Notes under the pieces: generated by a model | Database searches by the model: none | The model's input: the letters and a program-made list of their open reading frames with translations, nothing else | What the model was told of the DNA's origin: nothing | Position numbers and translations under genes: made by a program | In this document: positions 1 through 8,698 of the stretch, in pieces | Numbering within the stretch: position 1 is the stretch's first letter | Layout of the letters: each line of letters starts with the position of its first letter | Source of the DNA: Pseudoduganella namucuonensis | GTDB lineage: Bacteria; Pseudomonadota; Gammaproteobacteria; Burkholderiales; Burkholderiaceae_D | DNA: 64,000 bases | Assembly: GCF_900116645.1 (NCBI RefSeq) | Contig: NZ_FPBO01000028.1 | Coordinates: forward strand, 54,537 to 118,536 | Reading direction: 5' to 3'

Positions 1-446
1 AGCTGTTCTCGGACCGCTGCGACATCGGCCCGGCGGCGGACCGCGACAGCGCGGTGGCGCTGGCGGACATCGTCATCACCGCCACCCCGGCCGGCGGCCC
101 GCTGTTCCACGCCGACGCGGTGCGCCCCGGCACGCACCTGAACTGCGTCGGCGCCGACACCCGGGGCAAGCGCGAACTGCCCGAGGGCCTGCTGCGCAGG
201 GCGCGGCTGTTCGTGGACGACCACGTGCAGGCGCGCCAGATCGGCGAGCTGCAATGGGCGCCGGAGCTGCCCTGCGCGCAGCTGGGCGAGCTGCTGGGCG
301 GCCGCGCGCACGCGCACCGCAAGCCGGACGACATCACCATCTTCGACATGACCGGCATCGCGCTGCAGGACTTGACGGTGGCGCGGCTCATCCATGAACG
401 GGCCCTCGCGCGCGGCGTGGGCACCGCCGTCGCCTGGCCCTGGTAA
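1..446 (+). CDS. ornithine cyclodeaminase / mu-crystallin family reductase, 3' part only
   Basis: Partial gene: the reading frame is open from the first bases of the window (first full codon at base 3) to TAA at 444-446, so the N-terminal half lies outside. The visible part has the Rossmann-type stretch ADIVITATPAGGPLF followed by HLNCVGADTRGKREL, typical of the ornithine cyclodeaminase/mu-crystallin fold, which includes ornithine cyclodeaminase, pyrroline-2-carboxylate reductase, EutC and iminosuccinate reductase BhcD. It lies 26 bp upstream of a fold-II PLP dehydratase on the same strand and is probably in one operon with it. That pairing suggests amino-acid or imino-acid catabolism (3-hydroxyaspartate or hydroxyectoine derived) more than proline synthesis, but the substrate cannot be read from this fragment. 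Confidence 0.8.
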   Translation, partial: LFSDRCDIGPAADRDSAVALADIVITATPAGGPLFHADAVRPGTHLNCVGADTRGKRELPEGLLRRARLFVDDHVQARQIGELQWAPELPCAQLGELLGGRAHAHRKPDDITIFDMTGIALQDLTVARLIHERALARGVGTAVAWPW

Positions 447-472
447 TCACCACTGAAAAAAAGGAAATCCAC

Positions 473-1435
473 ATGCTCGCTTCACCGACCTACGAGGATG
501 TCGCCGCCGCCGCGCGCCGCATCGAGGGCCACGCCCACCGCACGCCCGTGCTCACCTCCCGCACCGCGGACGAGGAACTGAACGCGCAAGTGTTCTTCAA
601 ATGCGAAAACCTGCAGCGCATGGGCGCCTTCAAGTTCCGCGGCGCCTACAACGCGCTGTCGCGCTTCGACGCGCGGCAGCGCAAGGGCGGCGTGGTCGCC
701 TTCTCGTCAGGCAACCACGCGCAAGCCATCGCCCTGTCCGCGCGGCTGCTGGACATCCCCGCCACCATCGTCATGCCGGAGGACGCGCCGGCCGCGAAGG
801 TGGCCGCCACCAAGGGCTACGGCGGCAAGGTCGTGCTCTACAACCGCTACACCGAGGACCGCGAAGCCATAGGCCGCCGGCTCGCCGAGGAGCACGGCAT
901 GACGCTGATCCCGCCCTACGACCATCCGGACGTCATCGCCGGCCAGGGCACGGCCGCCAAGGAGCTGTTCGAGGAGGCGGGGCAGCTGGACGCGCTGTTC
1001 GTGTGCCTGGGCGGCGGCGGCCTGCTGTCCGGCTCCGCGCTGGCGGCGCGCGCGCTGTCCCCGGGCTGCAAGATCTACGGCGTGGAACCGGAGGCGGGCA
1101 ACGACGGCCAGCAATCGTTCCGCGGCGGCGCCATCGTCCACATCGACACGCCGAAAACCATCGCCGACGGCGCGCAGACGCAGCACCTGGGCGACTACAC
1201 CTTCGAGATCATCCGCCGCGAGGTGGACGACATCCTCACCGTCAGCGACGCGCAGCTGGTGGAGGGCATGCGCTTCTTCGCCTCGCGCATGAAGCTCGTG
1301 GTCGAGCCCACCGGCTGCCTGGGCTTCGCCGCCGCGCGCGCCATGCGCGACCAGCTGCGGGGGCTGCGCGTCGGCGTCATCCTCAGCGGCGGCAACGTGG
1401 ACATGGAGCGCTTCTGCGCGCTGCTGGCCGGCTGA
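473..1435 (+). CDS. PLP-dependent threonine/serine dehydratase family, probably threo-3-hydroxyaspartate ammonia-lyase type
   Basis: 320 aa, a single catalytic domain of PLP fold type II without the C-terminal ACT-like regulatory domain of biosynthetic IlvA. The PLP lysine is in GAFKFRGAYNAL (about residues 50-61), the substrate loop is SSGNHAQA (about 81-88), and the phosphate-binding glycine loop is GGGGLLSGSA (about 180-189). The FFKCENLQRMGAFKFRGA region resembles eukaryotic serine racemase and yeast Sry1 (3-hydroxyaspartate dehydratase) more than catabolic TdcB. It would release ammonia from a beta-hydroxy amino acid to give a 2-oxo acid in the cytoplasm. The start is supported by AAGGAAATCCAC before ATG. 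The neighbouring reductase makes EutB/EutC (hydroxyectoine) or BhcB/BhcD (beta-hydroxyaspartate cycle) the two pathway candidates; plain threonine dehydratase remains possible. Confidence 0.85.
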   Translation: MLASPTYEDVAAAARRIEGHAHRTPVLTSRTADEELNAQVFFKCENLQRMGAFKFRGAYNALSRFDARQRKGGVVAFSSGNHAQAIALSARLLDIPATIVMPEDAPAAKVAATKGYGGKVVLYNRYTEDREAIGRRLAEEHGMTLIPPYDHPDVIAGQGTAAKELFEEAGQLDALFVCLGGGGLLSGSALAARALSPGCKIYGVEPEAGNDGQQSFRGGAIVHIDTPKTIADGAQTQHLGDYTFEIIRREVDDILTVSDAQLVEGMRFFASRMKLVVEPTGCLGFAAARAMRDQLRGLRVGVILSGGNVDMERFCALLAG

Positions 1436-1456
1436 GCGCTTCCTGGTCGACGGGTG

Positions 1457-2476
1457 CTAGCGTGACGGCCCCCATTTCGACTGCAGCGCCTGGTACTCCC
1501 GGGCCGAAACGCTCAGGATGGAGCCGTGCCGCTTCTTGCTCTTGCCCATCGAATACTCGGCGGGGGACAGGATGCGGAAGTTCTCGGCGCGCGACAAATC
1601 GGAGGAGACCAGCGACAGGTATCCCTTGCCCGCCGCGTACTGGTCGACCCACAGCGCCCACTGGTCCGTGCCGTTGAACTTGTACAGGATAGGCCCCTCG
1701 ACTTGTTTGCCGGTCAAACCCACCGAGCGCAGGTCGCCGATGGTGGTCCATTCGCCCAGGATTTTCTGGCTGCCCTCCAGCGTGATCTGGCCGTCGCCCG
1801 AGGCGCGGTAGTACTTGTAGCCGCCGGCGCTGTCGTCCATCTTCACGATCTGGGTGTCGATGATGTCCGCTTTCCCGGGGCGGTCGATATACAGCCGCGC
1901 CGGAGTGAAGCTCACGAAGTCGCGCGTCGTCGAATAATAGATGCGCGCCTTGTCGATGCCGTTCAACGGGGAGGTGGTGGCCCAGTAGACGATGTATTCG
2001 CCGGTGCTGTCGTCGTAGATCGCCTCCGGGGCCCATGCGCAGCCGGCCCCGGGGATGCCGCCGGCGATGTCGACTTTGCGCGGCGCCGACCAGTTGAGCA
2101 GATCGGTCGACTCGAAGATGATCAGGGAGGTGCTGCCGCGGTGCACCGCCGCGTCCCAGCCCTTGCCGCTCTCGATGCGCAGGTCGGTGGCCAGGATGTA
2201 GAACTTGTCGCCATTGGCGGAGCGCACGATGGCCGGATCGCGCACACCTTTTTCGCCGATGTCCGACACCAGCACCGGCCGCGAATCGTTCAGGTCCCGC
2301 CAGTGCAGCCCGTCCGTGCTGGTGGAAAAATAGATCTGTTCGCCGTCGGCGACCTCGCTGGTGAAGTGCACCAGCAGGTAGCCGGTGTGGGGCGCGGGCT
2401 CCGCCTTGGCCGGCAAGGTAGCCATCACCGCCGCCATGAAGGTCAGCAGCACGCGTTTTTTCGCATCCAACAACAT
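1457..2476 (-). CDS. secreted GH43-like beta-propeller glycosidase
   Basis: 339 aa from the chosen ATG at 2476, which has GGAG seven bases upstream; an in-frame ATG at 2530 would add 18 residues in front of the signal peptide and has no such site. The N-terminus (MLLDAKKRVLLTFMAAVMATLPAKA) is a classical signal peptide ending AKA, so the enzyme is exported. The mature part shows the repeated blades of the five-bladed propeller seen in GH43/GH117-type arabinanases and xylosidases: STSTDGLHW, GVRDPAIVRS with the acidic residue expected near the start, AWAPEAIYDD, and IDTQIVKMDD. VEGPILYKF supplies a candidate catalytic Glu. Likely role is trimming plant or algal arabinoxylan-type oligosaccharides. 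It stands alone, with no other polysaccharide genes nearby. A palindromic operator-like site lies just upstream. Confidence 0.8.
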   Translation of the reverse strand: MLLDAKKRVLLTFMAAVMATLPAKAEPAPHTGYLLVHFTSEVADGEQIYFSTSTDGLHWRDLNDSRPVLVSDIGEKGVRDPAIVRSANGDKFYILATDLRIESGKGWDAAVHRGSTSLIIFESTDLLNWSAPRKVDIAGGIPGAGCAWAPEAIYDDSTGEYIVYWATTSPLNGIDKARIYYSTTRDFVSFTPARLYIDRPGKADIIDTQIVKMDDSAGGYKYYRASGDGQITLEGSQKILGEWTTIGDLRSVGLTGKQVEGPILYKFNGTDQWALWVDQYAAGKGYLSLVSSDLSRAENFRILSPAEYSMGKSKKRHGSILSVSAREYQALQSKWGPSR

Positions 2477-2505
2477 GGGTCGTCTCCGAGGGTTTCTGAT
2501 ATCGA

Positions 2506-2519
2506 TAACATGCATGTTA
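2506..2519. promoter_or_regulatory. 14-bp perfect palindrome upstream of the GH43-like gene
   Basis: TAACATGCATGTTA is a perfect 14-bp palindrome whose near edge is 30 bp before the GH43 start codon, within the likely promoter on the minus strand. Size and symmetry fit a dimeric LacI- or GntR-type repressor site, a common control for sugar-hydrolase genes. No regulator gene is adjacent. This is a pattern match only. Confidence 0.4.
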
Positions 2520-2634
2520 GCATAAAACAAGGCGGACGCGAAAGCGACAAGCCGCGCCCCCGAATCGGGGTAGAATTTGCCTTGCCCGGCGTGTGGCCGG
2601 CGGTGAGAATCGAAACCCCAAGGCGGTGCCGTCC

Positions 2635-3036
2635 ATGCAGCAACCGGATTTCCCGATACGCAAAGAATGCCCTCCCGGCGCCTGCGACTGCAAGCGCGAG
2701 TTGCTGCTGGACGATCCGCAAGCCGACCTCGCCATCCTGCGGCTGACCAAGGAAGAGGAGAAGCGGCTGGTCGAGCGCATCGAGGGCGCCGCCAGCTACG
2801 AGGAGTTGCAGCGCATCGGCGTGCGCCTGCGGCAGAACCTGGGCGTGTCCCTGACCATCGCGCCCGGCGAGAACGAGGTGCGCACCGTGATGGGCCTGCA
2901 GATCGAACTGTCCATGCGTCCCGGCCTGTGCCGCAAGACGCGCGAGGCGATCCCGGCGGCGGTGCGCCGCTGCCTCAAGCGCAACCCCGAAATCATCTAC
3001 GCCATCCTGAACGCCAACGATCTGCTGGGCGGGTGA
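2635..3036 (+). CDS. conserved hypothetical protein with N-terminal Cys cluster
   Basis: 133 aa from the ATG at 2635; an ATG at 2593 in the same frame would add 14 residues with no better ribosome site. It is cytoplasmic, with no signal peptide or membrane segment. The N-terminus carries CPPGACDCKRELLLDD, three cysteines within eight residues, which could bind a metal. It is followed by an acidic, helical stretch (LRLTKEEEKRLVERIE) and a C-terminal part with GENEVRTVMGLQIEL and PGLCRKTREAIPAAVRRCL. I do not recognise a named family. Codon use matches the surroundings, supporting a real gene. It converges on, and directly abuts, the VOC gene. Confidence 0.7.
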   Translation: MQQPDFPIRKECPPGACDCKRELLLDDPQADLAILRLTKEEEKRLVERIEGAASYEELQRIGVRLRQNLGVSLTIAPGENEVRTVMGLQIELSMRPGLCRKTREAIPAAVRRCLKRNPEIIYAILNANDLLGG

Positions 3037-3423
3037 TCAGCCGGGCTGCACCAGGTTGATCAGATTGCCGCAGGTGTCCTCGAACAGCACGCCGATGATG
3101 GGTCCCATCGGCGTCGGCTCGCCGCGGAAGGCCACGCCTTTTTCCTTCAGGCTGGCGTATTCGCCGGCGATGTCGTGCGTGAGGAAGGCGGTGGCGGGAA
3201 TGCCGGCCTCGTACAGGGCCGTCTGGTAGGCGTGGGCCGGCGGGAAGCCGATCGGCTCCAGCACCAGTTCGATATCGTCGGCCCCCTCGGGGGAGATCAC
3301 GGTCAGCCAGCGGAACTGCCCCATGGGGATGTCGTTCTTGACGGTGAAACCGAGGACCCTGGTGTAGAAGTCCCGCGCCTTGTCCTGGTTGTCCACCATG
3401 ATGCCGGCCAGTCCGATTTTCAT
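3037..3423 (-). CDS. VOC (glyoxalase / bleomycin-resistance fold) family protein
   Basis: 128 aa, the normal length for a single two-module VOC protein. The opening MKIGLAGIMVDNQDKARDFY and the following YTRVLGF are the typical first beta-alpha-beta module; GVLFEDTCGNLINLVQPG is the typical last strand carrying the metal-ligand acidic position (FEDTCGN). Such proteins bind a divalent metal and act on small molecules, as lyases or dioxygenases or by sequestering antibiotics; the substrate cannot be predicted here. The stop codon abuts that of the convergent gene ending at 3036. The start ATG is preceded by AGGAGAGCGGC, a good ribosome-binding site. Confidence 0.85.
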   Translation of the reverse strand: MKIGLAGIMVDNQDKARDFYTRVLGFTVKNDIPMGQFRWLTVISPEGADDIELVLEPIGFPPAHAYQTALYEAGIPATAFLTHDIAGEYASLKEKGVAFRGEPTPMGPIIGVLFEDTCGNLINLVQPG

Positions 3424-3464
3424 GCCGCTCTCCTGAAAGTGGTCGCGTCGACCACTGTATCAGA

Positions 3465-4877
<1,413 letters not shown>

Positions 4878-4986
4878 GGTGGCGGACACTTTAAGAAGTG
4901 GTGAAGAGGGTGCGCACAGTCTATCAGGCGAAAAGCCAGCCGTGCGCGTGTGTGTGTCCGCACCGGGGCGGACGGGGATGAGGGAC

Positions 4987-5211
4987 TCAGTCCTTGCGCC
5001 AGACCGGCAATCCGGTCAGGTCCAGGGCCTCGTCGCGCTGCCAGACGGGCAGGCCGGAGGTGTCGGTGGCCTCCAGCAATTCCAGCTGCACCTGTTTCAG
5101 GGCGGCGCGGCGCGCGCGCGGCGGAGGCGGGCGTTTCGGCTCCGGTTCCATCGGCGCGGCCGGCGTGAAGCCCGGCAGGTCGAACGTCGCGTTGTCTTTT
5201 TTGTCTCTCAT
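4987..5211 (-). CDS. small hypothetical protein with duplicated GLPVW motif
   Basis: 74 aa from the ATG at 5211 (AGGGA just upstream, unusually close); an ATG at 5247 would extend it by 12 residues into the terminator hairpin of the phosphoesterase gene and is less likely. The protein is basic and proline-rich in the middle (PKRPPPPRARRAALK). It ends with two near-copies of one motif, SGLPVWQRDE and TGLPVWRKD, separated by ALDL. The aromatic-basic motif looks like a short binding peptide. No known domain. It lies between dbpA and the phosphoesterase gene on the same strand, downstream of a terminator, so it likely has its own promoter. Confidence 0.55.
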   Translation of the reverse strand: MRDKKDNATFDLPGFTPAAPMEPEPKRPPPPRARRAALKQVQLELLEATDTSGLPVWQRDEALDLTGLPVWRKD

Positions 5212-5240
5212 TTCCCTGTGCGTTGCAGAACGCGCCCTAC

Positions 5241-5273
5241 AAAACAAAAGCCCGGCTGCATTGAGTCGGGCTT
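5241..5273 (-). terminator. rho-independent terminator of the AcpA-type phosphoesterase gene
   Basis: On the minus strand AAGCCCG and CGGGCTT form a stem around a 12-nt loop, followed by TTTTGTTTTG. It lies about 70 bp after the stop codon of the phosphoesterase gene. Confidence 0.8.
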
Positions 5274-5340
5274 AGAAAAGTTTAAAGCGGCACGGAGTGT
5301 ATCACAAAGCCATGCCGCCGTGTCGGGATTGTCGGCGGCG

Positions 5341-6978
5341 TCAGCGGAAGCTCAGCGTCCCCGTCAAATCGCCCGGCGGCAGCGCGCCGCGCGCCGCGAA
5401 CGCGTCGTTGCGCGTCTTCAGGCCCTCCAGCAGCGGCAGGCCGTGCAGGCGCGTGATGAAGCGCAGGATGGACGTGGTGTCGTAGAAGCTGTGGTCGACC
5501 GCGCCCTTCTTGGCGTGCGGCGACACCACGATGGCCGGAATGCGCGAGCCCGGGCCCCAGCGGTCGCCCTTGGGCGGCGCCACGTGGTCCCACCAGCCGC
5601 CGTTCTCGTCGAAGGTGATCACCACCACCATGTCCTTCCACTGCGGCGACTTCTGCAAGTGCGCGATGACGTTGGTGACGTGCTGGTCGCCCGACTCGAT
5701 GTCAGAATAACCCGCGTGCAGGTTCAGGTTGCCCTGCGGCTTGTAGAACGTCACCGCCGGCAGCTTGCCGGCCACCGCGTCGGCCAGGAACTTGTTCGAC
5801 ATGGGGCTGTCGCCCAGGCCGCCGTCGCGCAGGTGCTCGGCGCGCGCGGCGGTGCCGGGCGCGAACCGCTTGAAGTAGTTGAACGGCTGGTGGTGATACT
5901 GGAAGTTCGGCTTCGGTCCGCCGCCCCTGGTGTCCAGCGCCGCCTGCCACGCGCCGCCGTACCACGCCCAGCCCACGCCCTTGGCCGACAGCAGGTCGCC
6001 GATGGTGTCGTAGGTCTGCGGCGGCAGCGTGCTGGCGTCGGCCGGATCGGCCAGGCTGGCGTCGCCGCCCGGCGCCGGCCGCACCCAGCTGGGCTGGTAG
6101 GGCGGCGCCATGGTGTTGACCGCGTAGCCGTCCGGCGAGATGGCGCCGTCGTTCACGTATTTCGGTTTGCCGTCCATGGCCGACGCCGGGCTGTCCGGCG
6201 CGACGGCCAGGCGGGTGCCGGTGGGGCCGTCGGACAGCACGCAGATCTTCTTCTTCGCCGCCGTTTCGGCGGCGTTGAAGTACTCCGGCGTGCGGCCGGT
6301 GATCAGGAACTGGTGGTTCAGGTAGGAGCCGCCGAAAGCCGCCATGAAGAAGTTGTCGCACAGCGTGAATTGGCGCGCCAGCTGGTACAGGCCGAGGTTC
6401 CTCGACGACTCGCTGTAGTAGCCCATCGGCATGCCGCCGGTGTTGCCCCAGGCGACGAAGCCATCGTTCCTGCCGCCGTTGATCTGCATCTGGTTCTGGT
6501 AGAACAGGTGCCACAGGTCGCGCGTGATGACCGATTCCGGCAGCGGCTTGCCGTCCGGCGTGGTCAGCTTGAAGGGCGCGTTCGGCAGGTCCTTGATCTG
6601 GTCCTCCTTGATCTCGTAGGTCGCGCCGCCGATGGTCTGCGAGGCCGGCACCATGCCGCCCCAGATCCTGGGAAGGGCGGGCAGGGGCGCGCCGTTGTAA
6701 TCGACCTGCGTGTACTGCTCGGGCTTGAGGGCGGACATCGGCGCGGCCAAGCCGGGGAAGTCCGCGAACAGATTGTTGAAGCTGCGGTTCTCCAGGTAGA
6801 TCACCACCACGTTCTTGACGTGCTCCTTCAGTTTCGCGTCCAGCGAGCCGGCCGGGTTCCTGGCGGGCGCCGCGCCGGCGATGCCCGGCACCGTGGAGGC
6901 GAGTCCGGTCGCCGCGGCTGCCTGGAAAATGCGGCGGCGGTTGAGATTGGCTGGCTGCTCATTGTTCTTGTCCGTCAC
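5341..6978 (-). CDS. Tat-exported AcpA / phospholipase-C-type phosphoesterase
   Basis: 545 aa from GTG at 6978, chosen because GAAGGAG lies six bases before it; an ATG at 7014 has none. The N-terminus has a twin-arginine-like signal (NRRRIFQAAAATGLASTV...AGA), so it is exported folded. The body matches the bacterial phosphoesterase family of Francisella acid phosphatase AcpA and phospholipase C: VVIYLENRSFNNLFADFPG holds the nucleophile region (normally Ser/Thr after ENRSF), FFMAAFGGSYLNHQF, and late metal-ligand motifs FYKPQGNLNLHAGYSD and VVITFDENGGWWDHVAPP. It probably releases phosphate from phosphomonoesters or phospholipid head groups in the periplasm. Monocistronic with its own terminator. 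Confidence 0.9.
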   Translation of the reverse strand: MTDKNNEQPANLNRRRIFQAAAATGLASTVPGIAGAAPARNPAGSLDAKLKEHVKNVVVIYLENRSFNNLFADFPGLAAPMSALKPEQYTQVDYNGAPLPALPRIWGGMVPASQTIGGATYEIKEDQIKDLPNAPFKLTTPDGKPLPESVITRDLWHLFYQNQMQINGGRNDGFVAWGNTGGMPMGYYSESSRNLGLYQLARQFTLCDNFFMAAFGGSYLNHQFLITGRTPEYFNAAETAAKKKICVLSDGPTGTRLAVAPDSPASAMDGKPKYVNDGAISPDGYAVNTMAPPYQPSWVRPAPGGDASLADPADASTLPPQTYDTIGDLLSAKGVGWAWYGGAWQAALDTRGGGPKPNFQYHHQPFNYFKRFAPGTAARAEHLRDGGLGDSPMSNKFLADAVAGKLPAVTFYKPQGNLNLHAGYSDIESGDQHVTNVIAHLQKSPQWKDMVVVITFDENGGWWDHVAPPKGDRWGPGSRIPAIVVSPHAKKGAVDHSFYDTTSILRFITRLHGLPLLEGLKTRNDAFAARGALPPGDLTGTLSFR

Positions 6979-7064
6979 GCCTGGCTCCTTCGCTGGAAGA
7001 TTTAGAAGCCGCAAAGTGTATCACTATGGAAAGATACAACTGTAGCGATCCGCCGACGAAAATG

Positions 7065-7103
7065 AAAAAGCCGTTGATTCCTGTAAGAGAATCAACGGCT
7101 TTT
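7065..7103 (-). terminator. terminator of tRNA-fMet
   Basis: A long perfect stem (GAATCAACGGCTTTT against its complement, 8-nt loop) directly downstream of the tRNA on the minus strand, followed by TTTTTCATTTTC. The A-tract on the other side means it could also act on plus-strand transcripts. Confidence 0.85.
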
Positions 7104-7110
7104 CTGAATC

Positions 7111-7187
7111 TGGTTGCGGGGACAGGATTTGAACCTGTGACCTTCGGGTTATGAGCCCGACGAGCTGCCAGACTGCTCCACCCCGCG
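7111..7187 (-). tRNA. initiator tRNA-Met (CAT)
   Basis: 77 nt including an encoded CCA. On the minus strand it starts CGCGGGGTGGAGCAG and carries CTCATAA as anticodon loop between GGG and CCC, the three G-C pairs typical of initiator tRNA. C1 faces A72, the unpaired end that marks tRNA-fMet rather than elongator Met. The T arm reads GGTTCAAATCC. It is a single gene with its own promoter and terminator. Confidence 0.97.
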
Positions 7188-7199
7188 TCTGAGGCCCGA

Positions 7200-7228
7200 A
7201 TTATATAGACCCTCGCCGCGTAATGCAA
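7200..7228 (-). promoter_or_regulatory. sigma-70 promoter of tRNA-fMet
   Basis: On the minus strand TTGCAT (7223-7228), a 17-bp spacer and a perfect TATAAT (7200-7205) lie just before the tRNA 5' end at 7187. A G+C-rich discriminator (GGGCC) follows the -10 box, as expected of a growth-rate-controlled stable-RNA promoter. Confidence 0.85.
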
Positions 7229-7273
7229 GGGCCGAGTGCAGAACAAGCTCCCCGTCCCCAACTGATATCAAAA

Positions 7274-7403
7274 CCACATCGGTGTCAGGCGCGACATTCG
7301 GACACGAGCACAGCCGTAGTCGCGAACTCATCGGCGTCGCCATGCGATTCACGGCCGCCACTGCGGAGGCCGTGTCCGAATGTCGCGCCTGACACCGATG
7401 TGG
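7274..7403. repeat. 33-bp perfect inverted repeat with 64-bp spacer
   Basis: The left arm (7274-7306, beginning CCACATCGGTGTCAGGCG) is the exact reverse complement of the right arm (7371-7403). No reading frame with recognisable protein lies between. The element fills the gap between tRNA-fMet and the methyltransferase gene and ends 14 bp from that gene's stop codon. It resembles a paired REP or small non-autonomous palindromic element; it could also act as a terminator stem for the methyltransferase gene, though no T-tract follows. Confidence 0.75.
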
Positions 7404-7416
7404 CGCGGGTAACTTT

Positions 7417-8589
7417 TTAGGCGGCGGCGAGGCGCCATAGCGAGGTGACTTCGGCGGCGCGGGCGGCGTGCAGCGGGTCGGTGGCGTCGGCGGCGCGCGG
7501 GTGCGTCGGGCGCACGTCGTGGCGGTCCAGCACTTTCAGGCCGGCGGCGGCGATCCATTCCATCAGCTGCTCGCGCGGACGCAGGCCGAGGTGCTCGGCC
7601 AGGTCCGACAGGATCAGCCAGCCTTCGCCGCCGGGCGCCAGGTGGTCCCTCAGGCCGCCGAGGTAGCCGCGCAGCATGCGGCTGTCCGGGTCGTACACGG
7701 CGTGCTCGATCGGCGAGTTGGCGCGCGCCGGCACCCACGGCGGATTGCACACGACCAGCTGCGCGCGGCCTTCGGGGAACAGGTCGGCCTTTTGCAGCTC
7801 GACCTGGCCGTCCAGGTCCAGGCGGGCCAGGTTCTCGCGGGCGCAGCTGAGGGCGCGCGGGTCCTGGTCGGTGGCGACGATGCGCTTCACGCCCCGTTTG
7901 GCCAGCACGGCCGACAGCACGCCGGTGCCGACGCCGATGTCGAACGCGGTCTGCGTGCCCTTGGGCAGCGGCGCCTCGTCGACCAGCGCCACGTATTCGC
8001 CGCGCACCGGCGAGAACACGCCGTAGTGCGGGTGGATGCGCGCGCCCAGCGCGGGGATTTCGACGCCGGTGCGGCGCCATTCGTGCGCGCCGATCACGCC
8101 CTGCAGCTCGCGCAGCGAGGCCACGAAGGGGTGTTCGCCGCGGCCGTAGGTTTCATTGCAGGCCAGCTTGGCGTCCGGCGCGCGGCGCAGCGGGATGGTG
8201 TAGTCGGCGTCGAACGGGATCACCAGCATGGCCAGCGTGCGGGCGCGCTGCGACTGGGCTTGGCGGTGCAGGTGGAAGGCCTCGGTGGGCGTGGCCGGCG
8301 CCTTGACGGCCTTGGCCTTCTTGCCCTTGCCGCCGCCGCCGAGCTTGTGGTCGGCGCGGCGCGCCAGCGCCTGCAGCAGCTGGCGCGCGTTCTGGAAGTC
8401 GCCGCGCCACAGCAGGGCCGTGCCCTCGCAGGCCAGGCGGTAGGCCACGTCGGCGTTGAGGGTGTCGTCGGCCAGCATCACGCGTTTCGGCGGCGGCATG
8501 CCGCTCTCGGAGCGCCAGCGGGCCGAACGTTCCTCGCCGTTTTCGGTCCAGTGGATGAGTTGGGGCGCTTCGGGTGTGGCTGCGGTCAT
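7417..8589 (-). CDS. class I SAM-dependent methyltransferase with NPPW motif
   Basis: 390 aa. The C-terminal half is a Rossmann methyltransferase: SAM-binding motif I FDIGVGTGVLSA (about 216-227), acidic ribose residue in VATDQDPRAL, and catalytic motif IV NPPW (about 282-285). The motif is shared by RsmC/RlmG-type guanine-N2 rRNA methyltransferases and PrmC, which act on planar amino groups. The N-terminal 200 residues form a separate domain with a Gly/Lys linker (GGGGKGKKAKAVK, about 84-97) that is not in RsmC, so I do not assign a symbol. The substrate is likely rRNA or a protein glutamine. It is monocistronic. Confidence 0.8.
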   Translation of the reverse strand: MTAATPEAPQLIHWTENGEERSARWRSESGMPPPKRVMLADDTLNADVAYRLACEGTALLWRGDFQNARQLLQALARRADHKLGGGGKGKKAKAVKAPATPTEAFHLHRQAQSQRARTLAMLVIPFDADYTIPLRRAPDAKLACNETYGRGEHPFVASLRELQGVIGAHEWRRTGVEIPALGARIHPHYGVFSPVRGEYVALVDEAPLPKGTQTAFDIGVGTGVLSAVLAKRGVKRIVATDQDPRALSCARENLARLDLDGQVELQKADLFPEGRAQLVVCNPPWVPARANSPIEHAVYDPDSRMLRGYLGGLRDHLAPGGEGWLILSDLAEHLGLRPREQLMEWIAAAGLKVLDRHDVRPTHPRAADATDPLHAARAAEVTSLWRLAAA

Positions 8590-8698
8590 AGTTGTGCTGA
8601 CTTAATGTGTGTGGGTGGTGTAAACGGCAGAACCGCCGCGAAGGGCGGCGGTTCGTGGGATGGCGCTATTATACGTGCCGCGCGACCGGCGCCGGATA

